Origin: Methylobacteriaceae bacterium | GTDB taxonomy: Bacteria > Pseudomonadota > Alphaproteobacteria > Rhizobiales > Beijerinckiaceae | Length of the DNA stretch: 64,000 nucleotides | Direction: 5' to 3' | Assembly: GCA_020638135.1 (NCBI GenBank) | Contig: JACKJE010000001.1 | Span: forward strand, 1-64,000 | Shown: in pieces, positions 35,255 to 42,959 of the stretch | How the letters are laid out: every line of letters begins with the position of its first letter | Numbering within the stretch: the first letter of the stretch is position 1 | Notes under the pieces: model-generated | What the model saw: only the letters and a program-made list of their open reading frames with translations | What the model was told of the DNA's origin: nothing | Databases searched by the model: none | Made by a program: the position numbers and the translations under genes

Positions 35255-36097
35255 ATGGACCAGTTCACGCCAAGCGACATGCCGCACGACGCGCTCGAAC
35301 CGCGGAAACCGCGTCGTCGCTTCAGGGCGGTGCCGGTTCGCATCATTCTGCCCAATTTGGTGACGCTGCTGGCGCTCTGCATGGGCCTCACCGCCATCCG
35401 CTTCGCGATCGAGGGTCGGTTCCGCACCGCCGTTCTGGCGATTATCGCCGCCGCCATTCTGGATGGGCTCGATGGCCGCATCGCCCGCGCGCTGAAAGGC
35501 ACGTCGCGCTTCGGCGCCGAACTCGATTCGCTGGCCGATTTCGTGGATTTCGGCGTCGCGCCGGCGCTGGTCCTCTACATGTGGAACCTGCACGAAATCA
35601 AGAGCTTGGGATGGTTCGCGGCGCTTGTCTTCGCCACCGCGGCGGCGCTGCGGCTCGCGCGCTTCAACGTCATGATCGACGATCCCGACCGACCCGCCTG
35701 GACCGCAAAATTCTTTGTTGGCATGCCCGCGCCGGCCGGCGCCTGCCTCGCGCTCCTGCCGCTCTACCTCAACCTGTCGGAGCTCGGAGTTCCCGCCGGC
35801 AAGGCCTACGCCCCCTGGCATATCGCTTTCCTGCTGTTTGTCGCCTTCCTGATGGCGAGCCGCATTCCGCATTATTCCGGCAAGAACATCGGCCGGGTGC
35901 CGCGCGAATATGTGGTCTTCGTGCTGTTCGGCGTGGCGGCTGTCGTCCTGTTGCTCGCCACCTATCCCATGGAAATGCTGGCTGTGCTCTGCCTCGTCTA
36001 TCTCGCCGCGATCCCCTTCGCCGTGCGCCGGCACAACCGCTATGTCGCCGAGGACGAGGCGGCCGCCCGGGCCGCGGCGGGCGAGCCTGCGCCCTGA
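35255..36097 (+). CDS. pssA: CDP-diacylglycerol-serine O-phosphatidyltransferase
   Basis: 280-residue integral membrane enzyme with about eight hydrophobic segments. The CDP-alcohol phosphotransferase motif D-G-x2-A-R-x8-G-x3-D-x3-D is visible: DGLDGRIARALKGTSRFGAE followed by LDSLAD. FVDFGVAPALVLYMW and ARFNV further support PssA of the type found in alphaproteobacteria. It makes phosphatidylserine, the precursor of phosphatidylethanolamine; psd is not adjacent here. ATG 35255 was chosen; a TTG at 35243 is in frame. It starts 59 bp after the ATPase gene and may have its own promoter. Confidence 0.92.
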   Translation: MDQFTPSDMPHDALEPRKPRRRFRAVPVRIILPNLVTLLALCMGLTAIRFAIEGRFRTAVLAIIAAAILDGLDGRIARALKGTSRFGAELDSLADFVDFGVAPALVLYMWNLHEIKSLGWFAALVFATAAALRLARFNVMIDDPDRPAWTAKFFVGMPAPAGACLALLPLYLNLSELGVPAGKAYAPWHIAFLLFVAFLMASRIPHYSGKNIGRVPREYVVFVLFGVAAVVLLLATYPMEMLAVLCLVYLAAIPFAVRRHNRYVAEDEAAARAAAGEPAP

Positions 36098-36122
36098 CCG
36101 GGGAAAGCGGCCGCGCCCCGGT
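36097..36122 (+). terminator. Possible terminator after pssA
   Basis: ACCGGGG (36097-36103) and CCCCGGT (36116-36122) pair over seven bases around a GC-rich loop that itself contains GCGGCCGC. A short pyrimidine stretch (TCTTTCTC) follows about 12 bases later rather than a direct T-run, so termination is plausible but not certain. Confidence 0.35.
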
Positions 36123-36222
36123 TCACAAATCCGTCTTTCTCGATTAGGGTCCGCCGCGACTTGCCGGGCGTTCGACGTGACCCGGCTTTTCTGCGTCTGA
36201 AAGCGGCGCCTAAAGGATTCAG

Positions 36223-36441
36223 ATGGCGAAGGAAGAACTGCTCGAATTTCCCGGCGTCGTGACCGAACTCCTGCCCAACGCGACCTTTCGCGTTCAGCTC
36301 GAGAACGACCACGAGATCATCGCGCATACGGCCGGCAAGATGCGCAAGAACCGTATTCGCGTGCTGACCGGCGACCGCGTTTTGGTCGAAATGACGCCCT
36401 ACGACCTCACCAAGGGCCGTATCACCTACCGCTTCAAGTAA
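36223..36441 (+). CDS. infA: Translation initiation factor IF-1
   Basis: 72 residues, a single S1/OB-fold domain almost identical in form to IF-1 across bacteria: VVTELLPNATFRVQLENDHE, HTAGKMRKNRIRVLTGDRV and the C-terminus YDLTKGRITYRFK. It binds the ribosomal A site during initiation. It heads the infA-maf-yacG block common in alphaproteobacteria, followed here by tRNA-Phe. The 125 bp upstream of the gene may hold its promoter; no clear -35/-10 was picked out. Confidence 0.98.
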   Translation: MAKEELLEFPGVVTELLPNATFRVQLENDHEIIAHTAGKMRKNRIRVLTGDRVLVEMTPYDLTKGRITYRFK

Positions 36442-36465
36442 GAGCTTCGCACAAGGCGCGCCGAC

Positions 36466-37104
36466 GTGACAGACAAGGGTTCCGCCTGGCGTCCCAAGCT
36501 CGTGCTGGCTTCGGCCTCGCCGCGCCGCCTCGAGCTGTTGCAGCAGATCGGCCTGACGCCCGACGCGCTGCTGCCCGCCGACGTCGACGAAGTTCCCAAG
36601 AAGAACGAACTGCCGCGCGTGCTCGCGCAGCGTCTGGCGGTCGAGAAGGCGGAGGCCGCGCGCCGGATCGCCGAGGCGCGGCCGGAGATCGGCGAGTGCT
36701 TCATCGTCGCCGCCGACACGGTGGTCGCGGTCGGCCGCCGCATCCTGCCGAAATGCGAATTGCTGGGAGAAGCCGGCGATTGCCTGCGCCTGCTGTCCGG
36801 CCGCCAGCATCGCGTCTACACCGGGCTCGCGCTGATCACGCCGCGCGGCGCCGAGCGCAAGCGCATCGTCGAATCGCGCGTCCGCTTCAAACGGCTGTCC
36901 TCTGCCGAGATCGATTCCTATCTCGCCTCTGGCGAATGGCGCGGCAAGGCCGGCGGCTACGCGATCCAGGGGCTCGCCGGCGCCTTCGTGGCCAAGATCG
37001 TCGGCTCCTATTCATCGGTCGTCGGCCTGCCGCTCTACGAGACACAATCGCTGCTGCTCGGCGATGGTTTCCCGGCGCGCCTCGGCTGGGCGAACCGGGC
37101 CTGA
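36466..37104 (+). CDS. maf: Maf-like nucleotide pyrophosphatase
   Basis: 212 residues with the Maf signature KLVLASASPRRLELLQQIG at the N-terminus (residues 9-27), a VAADTVVAVGRRIL segment with the catalytic acidic residue, and GYAIQGLAGAFVAKIVGSYS near residue 165. Maf proteins hydrolyse non-canonical or dTTP/UTP/CTP-type nucleoside triphosphates. The GTG start lies 24 bp after infA, and yacG follows 10 bp after the stop. Confidence 0.94.
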   Translation: MTDKGSAWRPKLVLASASPRRLELLQQIGLTPDALLPADVDEVPKKNELPRVLAQRLAVEKAEAARRIAEARPEIGECFIVAADTVVAVGRRILPKCELLGEAGDCLRLLSGRQHRVYTGLALITPRGAERKRIVESRVRFKRLSSAEIDSYLASGEWRGKAGGYAIQGLAGAFVAKIVGSYSSVVGLPLYETQSLLLGDGFPARLGWANRA

Positions 37105-37114
37105 GGAGGCCCGC

Positions 37115-37324
37115 ATGAGCGAGAGCGAGACAAAGGCGCCTGCGCGCGCCTGCCCGATCTGCGGCAAGCCCGCGACGGAGCGCTACCGGCCATTCTGCTC
37201 GAAGCGCTGCGCCGACGTCGACCTCAACCGCTGGCTGAAAGGCGGCTATGCCATCCCCGGCGCGCCCGACGCGGAGGAGGACGGCGAACTCGCGCCCGCG
37301 CCGCGTGGGCGCGACGAGGACTGA
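37115..37324 (+). CDS. yacG: DNA gyrase inhibitor YacG
   Basis: 69 residues with the treble-clef zinc site C-x2-C-x11-C-x3-C (C13, C16, C28, C32: ACPICGK and FCSKRCADVDLNRWLKGGYA), then an acidic C-terminal tail. YacG binds GyrB and inhibits gyrase in Escherichia coli. The ATG at 37115 is eight bases after AGGAGG-like GAGGAGG. It is the third gene of the infA-maf-yacG run. Confidence 0.95.
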   Translation: MSESETKAPARACPICGKPATERYRPFCSKRCADVDLNRWLKGGYAIPGAPDAEEDGELAPAPRGRDED

Positions 37325-37347
37325 GGCCCGCGCCGGCCGATTTGCGC

Positions 37348-37376
37348 TTGCCAAGCGCCCCCCGTCTTCCTATAAG
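37348..37376 (+). promoter_or_regulatory. Promoter of tRNA-Phe
   Basis: TTGCCA (37348-37353) and TATAAG (37371-37376) are separated by exactly 17 bases and lie 26 bases before the mature tRNA. Both hexamers match the housekeeping sigma-70 consensus at four or more positions. Confidence 0.7.
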
Positions 37377-37402
37377 CCCGACGCGCCCGGTTCGCCGGCC
37401 AC

Positions 37403-37478
37403 GCCCAGGTAGCTCAGTTGGTAGAGCATGCGACTGAAAATCGCAGTGTCGGTGGTTCGATTCCGCCCCTGGGCACCA
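37403..37478 (+). tRNA. tRNA-Phe (GAA)
   Basis: 76 bases with CCA encoded. The acceptor GCCCAGG pairs with CCTGGGC, the D-arm contains AGCTCAGTTGGTAGAGC, the anticodon arm is GCGACTGAAAATCGC with anticodon GAA (37436-37438), and the T-arm has GGTTCGATTCC. The clear promoter upstream and its position after yacG are usual for the group. It marks the change from conserved core genes to variable genes downstream. Confidence 0.97.
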
Positions 37479-37646
37479 TTTCTTTCGCCAAATCGTCCAG
37501 GAACGCCCGGCAATCGCTACAAGGCCGGCGCATTGTCCGTCGCCGGTCCGCCCTCGCGGGCGTCTTGGTGTGTCCTCTGAATCATTGCTAGTCTGACCGC
37601 AAGAGCGACCGCCGCGCAAGATGGCGGCGCATGGCGGGGAAACGCG

Positions 37647-38396
37647 ATGCTGCTTTCGGGCAAGATCTGTGTGGTCACCGGCGCAGCCTCGGAACGCGGG
37701 CTTGGGCTTGCCACCGCCCGGCTGTTCGCATCGCAGGGCGCGAAAGTGGCGATCCTCGACCTCGACGCCGATGCCTCGGCTCGCGCCGCCGCCTCGATCG
37801 GTCCCGACCACATCGGCCTTGCCTGCGACGTGACCGACAAGCCCGCCTGCGAGGCGGCGGCGGCTGCGGTGATTGCGGAGTTTGGCCGCATCGATGTTCT
37901 CGTGAACAACGCCGGCATCACCCAACCCATCAAGACGCTCGACATCACGCCGGCCAATTACGAGGCCGTCACCGACGTCAGCCTGCGCGGGACGCTCTAT
38001 ATGAGCCAGGCGGCGCTGCCAGCCATGGTGAAGCAGGGCGCCGGCTCGATCGTCTGCATCTCCTCTGTTTCCGCGCAGCGCGGCGGCGGCATTTTCGGCG
38101 GGCCGCATTACAGCGCGGCCAAGGGCGGCGTGCTGAGCCTCGCCCGCGCCATGGCGCGCGAATTCGGGCCTGCTGGCGTGCGCGTCAACAGTGTCACGCC
38201 GGGCCTGATCCAGACCGACATCACCGCCGGCAAACTCTCCGACGAGATGAAGGCCGAAATCCTCAGGAGCATACCGCTCAATCGTCTCGGCGAAGCGAGC
38301 GACGTGGCGAAAGCCTGCCTGTATTTGGCGTCCGATCTTTCTTCCTACGTCACTGGCGCGACGCTCGACGTCAACGGCGGCATGCTCATTCACTGA
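37647..38396 (+). CDS. SDR family oxidoreductase
   Basis: 249 residues, classical short-chain dehydrogenase: cofactor motif VTGAASERGLGLATARL, NNAGI (near residue 90), catalytic Ser in ICISSVSAQ and Y-x3-K in HYSAAKGG, and C-terminal YVTGATLDVNGGM. It resembles FabG-type/3-oxoacyl or sugar alcohol dehydrogenases. The aspartate after the second strand (AILDLDA) suggests NAD over NADP. It begins a three-gene unit with a split transketolase (21 bp to the next gene), so a sugar or polyol oxidation is more likely than lipid synthesis. The region 37479-37646 before it has no gene. Confidence 0.88.
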   Translation: MLLSGKICVVTGAASERGLGLATARLFASQGAKVAILDLDADASARAAASIGPDHIGLACDVTDKPACEAAAAAVIAEFGRIDVLVNNAGITQPIKTLDITPANYEAVTDVSLRGTLYMSQAALPAMVKQGAGSIVCISSVSAQRGGGIFGGPHYSAAKGGVLSLARAMAREFGPAGVRVNSVTPGLIQTDITAGKLSDEMKAEILRSIPLNRLGEASDVAKACLYLASDLSSYVTGATLDVNGGMLIH

Positions 38397-38417
38397 CGAT
38401 CGAAAGGCGACGGCGCC

Positions 38418-39257
38418 ATGCCGGACATCGGCCACAACGTAAGTCTGCGCGAACGCGCGCGACGCATTCGACGTCATGCGCTGCGCATGGGCGAGGTGCA
38501 GGGGCAGGGCTATATTGCGCAGGCGCTCGGCGTCGCCGACGTTCTCTCGGTATCCTACTTTCACGCGCTGACCTATCGGCCGAACGAGCCCGAATGGGAG
38601 GGACGCGACCGCTTCTGCCTGTCGATCGGCCATTACGCGATTGCGCTCTATGCCGCGCTGATCGAAGCGGGGGTGATCCCCGAGGACGAGATCGAAAGCT
38701 ATGGCGGCGACGACTCGCGCCTGCCGATGTCGGGCATGGCGGCCTATACGCCGGGCATGGAGATCACCGGCGGCTCCCTCGGCCACGGGCTCGGCATTGC
38801 GGTCGGCATGGCGCTCGGCCTCAAGCGCAAGAAGTCGAGAAACTTCGTCTACAATCTCTTCTCCGATGGCGAACTCGACGAAGGCTCGACCTGGGAGGCC
38901 GCGATGTCGGCCGGATCGTTCGGGCTCGACAATCTCATCGGCATTGTCGACGTCAACAACATGCAGGCTGACGGGCCCTCGACGCAGCAGCTGAATTTCG
39001 AACCATTGAAGCCGAAATTCGAAGCCTTCAACTGGTTCGCCCAGCGCGTCGACGGCAACGATATCGACGCGCTGGTCGCAGCCTTCGACCAAGCGCGCAA
39101 TCATCCGGGACAACAGCCGCGTATCATCATCTGCGACACGAAGATGGGGCGCGGCGTGCCCTTCCTCGAGGCGCGCGAGCGCAATCACTTCCTGCGCGTG
39201 GAAGCCGACGAATGGCAGAAGGCGCTCGACATCATCGATGCGGAGCCGCGCCAATGA
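38418..39257 (+). CDS. Transketolase N-terminal subunit
   Basis: 279 residues equivalent to the N-terminal, thiamine-diphosphate-binding half of transketolase. Visible are SYFHALTYRPNEPEWEGRDR, SIGHYAIALYAAL, EITGGSLGHGLGIAVGMALG and the ThDP Mg motif FSDGELDEGSTWEAAM with VDVNNMQADG. A complete transketolase needs the C-terminal half, encoded by the next gene with a four-base overlap. Split transketolases act in pathways for unusual sugars or polyols such as apulose, so the substrate is probably not a standard pentose phosphate. No sugar kinase or transporter is adjacent. Confidence 0.9.
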   Translation: MPDIGHNVSLRERARRIRRHALRMGEVQGQGYIAQALGVADVLSVSYFHALTYRPNEPEWEGRDRFCLSIGHYAIALYAALIEAGVIPEDEIESYGGDDSRLPMSGMAAYTPGMEITGGSLGHGLGIAVGMALGLKRKKSRNFVYNLFSDGELDEGSTWEAAMSAGSFGLDNLIGIVDVNNMQADGPSTQQLNFEPLKPKFEAFNWFAQRVDGNDIDALVAAFDQARNHPGQQPRIIICDTKMGRGVPFLEARERNHFLRVEADEWQKALDIIDAEPRQ

Positions 39258-40288
39258 GACGCTCGAAATATATCCGCCCCGCATGGTTGGACGACGCGAG
39301 CATCGAGCGCCCGAACGCCAAGACATCGGCCATGATCGCCTCGATCGCGGGGCCGGACCAGCGCACGGCGCCGACGCCGTTCGGCAATGCATTGGCCAGG
39401 CTCGCCGACAGCAAGCCGGACATTGTCGGCCTGTCGGCCGATCTCGCCAAATACACGGACCTGCATATTTTCGCGCAGAAGCATCCCGACCGCTTCTACC
39501 AGATGGGCATGGCCGAGCAGCTCTTGATGATGGCCTCGGCCGGTCTGGCGCGCGAAGGATTTCAGGCATGGGCGACGACCTACGCCGTTTTCGCCTCGCG
39601 TCGCGCCTATGACTTCATCTGTCTGGCGATCGCCGAAGAAAATCTCGACGTGAAGATCTGCTGCGCGCTGCCCGGTCTCACCACCGGCTACGGACCGAGC
39701 CACCAGGCGACAGAGGATCTCGCGATTTTCCGCGGCATGCCGAACCTGACCATCGTCGATCCCTGCGACGCGCACGAGATCGAGCAGGCCGTGTCGGCGA
39801 TCGCGGCGCACAAGGGCCCGGTCTATATGCGCCTGTTGCGCGGGAACGTGCCGCTCGTGCTCGACGAATACGGCTACAATTTCGAACTCGGCAAGGCGAA
39901 ACTGCTGCGCGACGGCGACGATACTTTGATCATCTCTTGCGGCCTCATGACCATGCGCGCGCTCGAAGCGGCCGATCTGCTGGAGAAGGACAACGTCTCG
40001 GTCGCCGTATTGCATGTTCCCACGATCAAGCCGCTGGACGAGGCGACGATCAGCGAGGAAGCAAGCAAGACGGGACGTCCGGTCGTCGTTACCGAAAACC
40101 ATACGGTCATCGGCGGCCTCGGCGAGGCGGTCGCCGGCGCTCTGCTGCGCGGCGGCGTCCACCCGGCGGGCTTTCGTCAGATCGCGCTGCCTGACCAGTT
40201 CCTCGACGCAGGCGCGCTGCCGACGCTGCACGATCAGTACGGCCTGTCGTCGAGCGCCGTCGCTGCCTCGATCAAATCATGGTTGTGA
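39254..40288 (+). CDS. Transketolase C-terminal subunit
   Basis: 344 residues equivalent to the pyrimidine-binding and C-terminal domains of transketolase/DXS-type enzymes: YQMGMAEQLLMMASAGLARE with the catalytic glutamate of the ThDP site, LPGLTTGYGPSHQATEDLAI, and TENHTVIGGLGEAVAGALL in the C-terminal domain. It has a 40-residue N-terminal extension before TPFGNALARLADSKPDIVGL compared with usual small subunits. ATG 39254 overlaps the stop of the N-terminal subunit (ATGA). Its 3' end overlaps that of rmlD on the opposite strand by 12 bp. Confidence 0.9.
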   Translation: MRRSKYIRPAWLDDASIERPNAKTSAMIASIAGPDQRTAPTPFGNALARLADSKPDIVGLSADLAKYTDLHIFAQKHPDRFYQMGMAEQLLMMASAGLAREGFQAWATTYAVFASRRAYDFICLAIAEENLDVKICCALPGLTTGYGPSHQATEDLAIFRGMPNLTIVDPCDAHEIEQAVSAIAAHKGPVYMRLLRGNVPLVLDEYGYNFELGKAKLLRDGDDTLIISCGLMTMRALEAADLLEKDNVSVAVLHVPTIKPLDEATISEEASKTGRPVVVTENHTVIGGLGEAVAGALLRGGVHPAGFRQIALPDQFLDAGALPTLHDQYGLSSSAVAASIKSWL

Positions 40289-41188
40289 AGGAGCGGTCCG
40301 GTTCTCCACGGCGTCGGACAGCAGGCGCGCCACGCAGATTTTGGTCGATTGCCGCCAGTCGGGCAGGGTGATGCCGAAGGCTTGCGCCAGCCGCGAATTG
40401 TCGAGCCGCGAATTTGCCGGACGTCTGGCCGGCGTCGGATAGTCTGCCGTCGTGATCCGTTTGACCGCGACGGGCGCGCGCCCCCGCGCGGCTGCTTCCG
40501 CAAAGATGCATTCGGCGAAATCCGCCCAACTCGCTTCGCCCGCGCCGGTCATGTGAAATATTCCGCGAAGGTTCTGCGAGGGGTCCGTGCGCAGGCGACG
40601 CGCAATGGTGAAAACAGCGTCGGCTATGTCGATCGCATAGGTCGGGTTGCCCAGTTGATCCGCGACGACGCCAATCTCAAATCGCGTTTCGCCGAGCCGC
40701 AGCATCGTCTTGACGAAATTCGCGCCGAACGGACTGTAAACCCAGGCAGTGCGCAGGATTGCGCAATTGGCGCAAAGCGCCGCGATCTTCTGTTCGCCGG
40801 CGAGTTTCGATCGCCCGTAGGCGCCGGTCGGATTGGTCGGATCGTCCTCGCGATAGGGCCGATCGAGCAAGCCATCGAACACATAGTCGGTCGACAGATG
40901 CACGAGCGGCGCGCGAAGCTCGGCCGCGATCTCGGCGACATAGCCGGCGCCCTCGCCGTTAATGCGCATCACGATATCCGGCTCGGTCTCGGCCTTGTCG
41001 ACCGCCGTATAGGCCGCGGCGTTGACGATGACGTCGCAGCGAGAGGCGCGCAGCGTCGCAAGCACAGCGTCGCGATGAGCGAGGTCGAGTTGTGGACGAC
41101 CAAGCGCGATCAGTTCGACATCGCGCGGCGCGCGCTCGATCATCGCAGAAACTACCTGACCAACAAGGCCCGTGACGACGACGCGCAA
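40277..41188 (-). CDS. rmlD: dTDP-4-dehydrorhamnose reductase
   Basis: 303 residues of the RmlD branch of SDRs: N-terminal nucleotide motif, NAAAYTAVDKAE (near residue 57), LSTDYVFDG, and the Y-x3-K pair in GAYGRSKLAGE. It makes dTDP-L-rhamnose from the 4-keto sugar. The nucleotide loop reads TGLVGQVV, with Val at the third glycine of the usual GxxGQxG, a small oddity. It is the last of the minus-strand run rmlB-rmlC-rmlD (four bases after rmlC); rmlA, the thymidylyltransferase, is not in the window. Confidence 0.93.
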   Translation of the reverse strand: MRVVVTGLVGQVVSAMIERAPRDVELIALGRPQLDLAHRDAVLATLRASRCDVIVNAAAYTAVDKAETEPDIVMRINGEGAGYVAEIAAELRAPLVHLSTDYVFDGLLDRPYREDDPTNPTGAYGRSKLAGEQKIAALCANCAILRTAWVYSPFGANFVKTMLRLGETRFEIGVVADQLGNPTYAIDIADAVFTIARRLRTDPSQNLRGIFHMTGAGEASWADFAECIFAEAAARGRAPVAVKRITTADYPTPARRPANSRLDNSRLAQAFGITLPDWRQSTKICVARLLSDAVENRTAPSQP

Positions 41189-41192
41189 ATTA

Positions 41193-41747
41193 CTACTCGA
41201 AAGTTTCGGTCAGATCGCGCAGGCGAGGCCATCGCGTGTCGCGTTCCGACAGCAACAGCTTGCTGGCCGGGATTGGCCAGTCAATGCCCAGATCCGGGTC
41301 GTCCCACGCCAGGCCACGGTCGTGTGCGGCCGAATATGGGCTGGTCGCCTTGTAGAGCACTTCCGTATCCGGCTCGAGCGTCAGGAAACCGTGAGCGAAG
41401 CCGACGGGTACGAGAAGTTGGCGCCAGTTCTCGGCGGACAGCTCGAGCGCGACATGCTTGCCAAAAGTCGGCGAGGACCGCCGGATGTCGACCGCGACAT
41501 CGAAGATTCGTCCGCGCGCGACCCTGATCAGCTTGTCCTGCCCGGCCGGCGCGATCTGGAAATGCAGGCCGCGCAACGTGCCTGACGGCGCCGAATAGGA
41601 ATGGTTGTCCTGCACGAAATCAAAGTCGAATCCCGCCGCCTGCCAATCTGAACGCTTGTAGATCTCCGAGAAGAAGCCGCGCGCATCGCCGTGCTTCGTC
41701 GGCGTCACGATCTTAAGGCCAGCAATCTCCGTGTCTTCAAACAACAT
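41193..41747 (-). CDS. rmlC: dTDP-4-dehydrorhamnose 3,5-epimerase
   Basis: 184 residues with the RmlC cupin: HGDARGFFSEIYKRSDWQAA, DNHSYSAPSGTLRGLHFQ (catalytic His in RGLHFQ), VDIRRSSPTFGKHVALELS and the Tyr/Asp-bearing YKATSPYSAAHDRGLAWDDP. It epimerises C3 and C5 of the 4-keto sugar between RmlB and RmlD. It lies 24 bp after rmlB and four bases before rmlD, all one operon. Confidence 0.95.
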   Translation of the reverse strand: MLFEDTEIAGLKIVTPTKHGDARGFFSEIYKRSDWQAAGFDFDFVQDNHSYSAPSGTLRGLHFQIAPAGQDKLIRVARGRIFDVAVDIRRSSPTFGKHVALELSAENWRQLLVPVGFAHGFLTLEPDTEVLYKATSPYSAAHDRGLAWDDPDLGIDWPIPASKLLLSERDTRWPRLRDLTETFE

Positions 41748-41771
41748 TGATGTCTCTTGCAGGTGCGAAAT

Positions 41772-42824
41772 TCATTGCAGGGCGCCGAGGCGCTCGCCGC
41801 GATATTTCCCGTCGCGGATCGCCTGCCACCATGCTCTGTTCTCAAGATACCACAGCACGGTCTTGCGCAAGCCTGTCTCGAACGTCTCGTTCGGCCGCCA
41901 TCCGAGTTCGCGTTCGATCTTCGAACAATCGATCGCATAGCGCAGATCGTGGCCGGGTCGGTCGACAACAAATGTTATGAGATCACGACGCGGGGCTGCT
42001 GGGCGCGGGCGCAATTCGTCGAGGATGGCGCAGATCGTCTCGACGACCTCTATGTTCTTCTTCTCGTTGCGGCCGCCGACATTGTAGGACTGTCCGACCA
42101 GCCCCTTGTGGGCGACCAGCATCAATGCGGCGGCGTGATCGTCCACGAACAGCCAGTCGCGAACGTTCTCGCCGCGCCCGTAGACGGGCAGCGGCTTGCC
42201 CTCCAGCGCGTTGAGAATGGTGAGCGGTATGAGTTTCTCGGGAAAGTGATAGGGCCCGTAATTGTTGGAGCAGTTCGTGACGATCGTCGGCAGGCCGTAG
42301 GTCTCGCGCCAGGCGCGCACGAGGTGGTCGGAGCCGGCCTTGGAGGCGGAATAGGGCGAGTTCGGCGCATAGGGCGTATCCTCGTCGAACAGCCCGGTTT
42401 CGCCGAGCGAGCCGAATACCTCGTCGGTCGAAATGTGCATGAATCGAAAATTGTCCGCCGCCTGCCGGTCGAGCGACCGCCAATAGGCGAGCGCGGCGTC
42501 CAGCATGACGAATGTGCCGACGACATTGGTTTCGATGAAGGCGGCCGGACCATCGATCGAGCGGTCGACATGGCTCTCGGCGGCCAGATGCATGACTACG
42601 TCGGGCCGGAACTCTGCAAAGGCGCGACGCACGGCTGCCTGATCGCATATGTCGCCGCGCACGAAACGGTAGCGTGGATTCGAAGCGATCGGCGCGAGCG
42701 AATCCAGATTGCCTGCATAGGTCAGCTTGTCGAAGACGAGAACGTCGTCGATGCCCTCGGCGATGAAGCGTCGTGCGACCGCCGATCCGATGAAACCGGC
42801 TCCGCCGGTAATGAGAACGCGCAT
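41772..42824 (-). CDS. rmlB: dTDP-glucose 4,6-dehydratase
   Basis: 350 residues: N-terminal NAD motif MRVLITGGAGFIGSAVARR, HLAAESHVDRSIDGP, MHISTDEVFGSLGETG with the DE dehydratase pair, and YSASKAGSDHLVRAW with the catalytic Y-x3-K. It converts dTDP-glucose to dTDP-4-keto-6-deoxyglucose. ATG 42824 was chosen over 42839 because it sits directly before the Rossmann motif. A 135-bp gap separates it from gmd upstream on the same strand; no gene is seen there. Confidence 0.96.
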   Translation of the reverse strand: MRVLITGGAGFIGSAVARRFIAEGIDDVLVFDKLTYAGNLDSLAPIASNPRYRFVRGDICDQAAVRRAFAEFRPDVVMHLAAESHVDRSIDGPAAFIETNVVGTFVMLDAALAYWRSLDRQAADNFRFMHISTDEVFGSLGETGLFDEDTPYAPNSPYSASKAGSDHLVRAWRETYGLPTIVTNCSNNYGPYHFPEKLIPLTILNALEGKPLPVYGRGENVRDWLFVDDHAAALMLVAHKGLVGQSYNVGGRNEKKNIEVVETICAILDELRPRPAAPRRDLITFVVDRPGHDLRYAIDCSKIERELGWRPNETFETGLRKTVLWYLENRAWWQAIRDGKYRGERLGALQ

Positions 42825-42959
42825 TTGAATCCAACCCATTGTTGGCGCCCGCCGACGAGGCCGCGCCTACAGACTATGATCTCGGCTGCGTCAGATGAAC
42901 GCGCCGGTCGCTCGAACTTGTCCGCCAGCCGCGATCGCGCGTGTTGGTCCGACGACGCC

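Noticed and set aside
37224..39569. 781-codon minus-strand frame crossing yacG, tRNA-Phe, the SDR and the transketolase N subunit
   Set aside because: It runs through a tRNA gene and opposite well-supported coding sequences.
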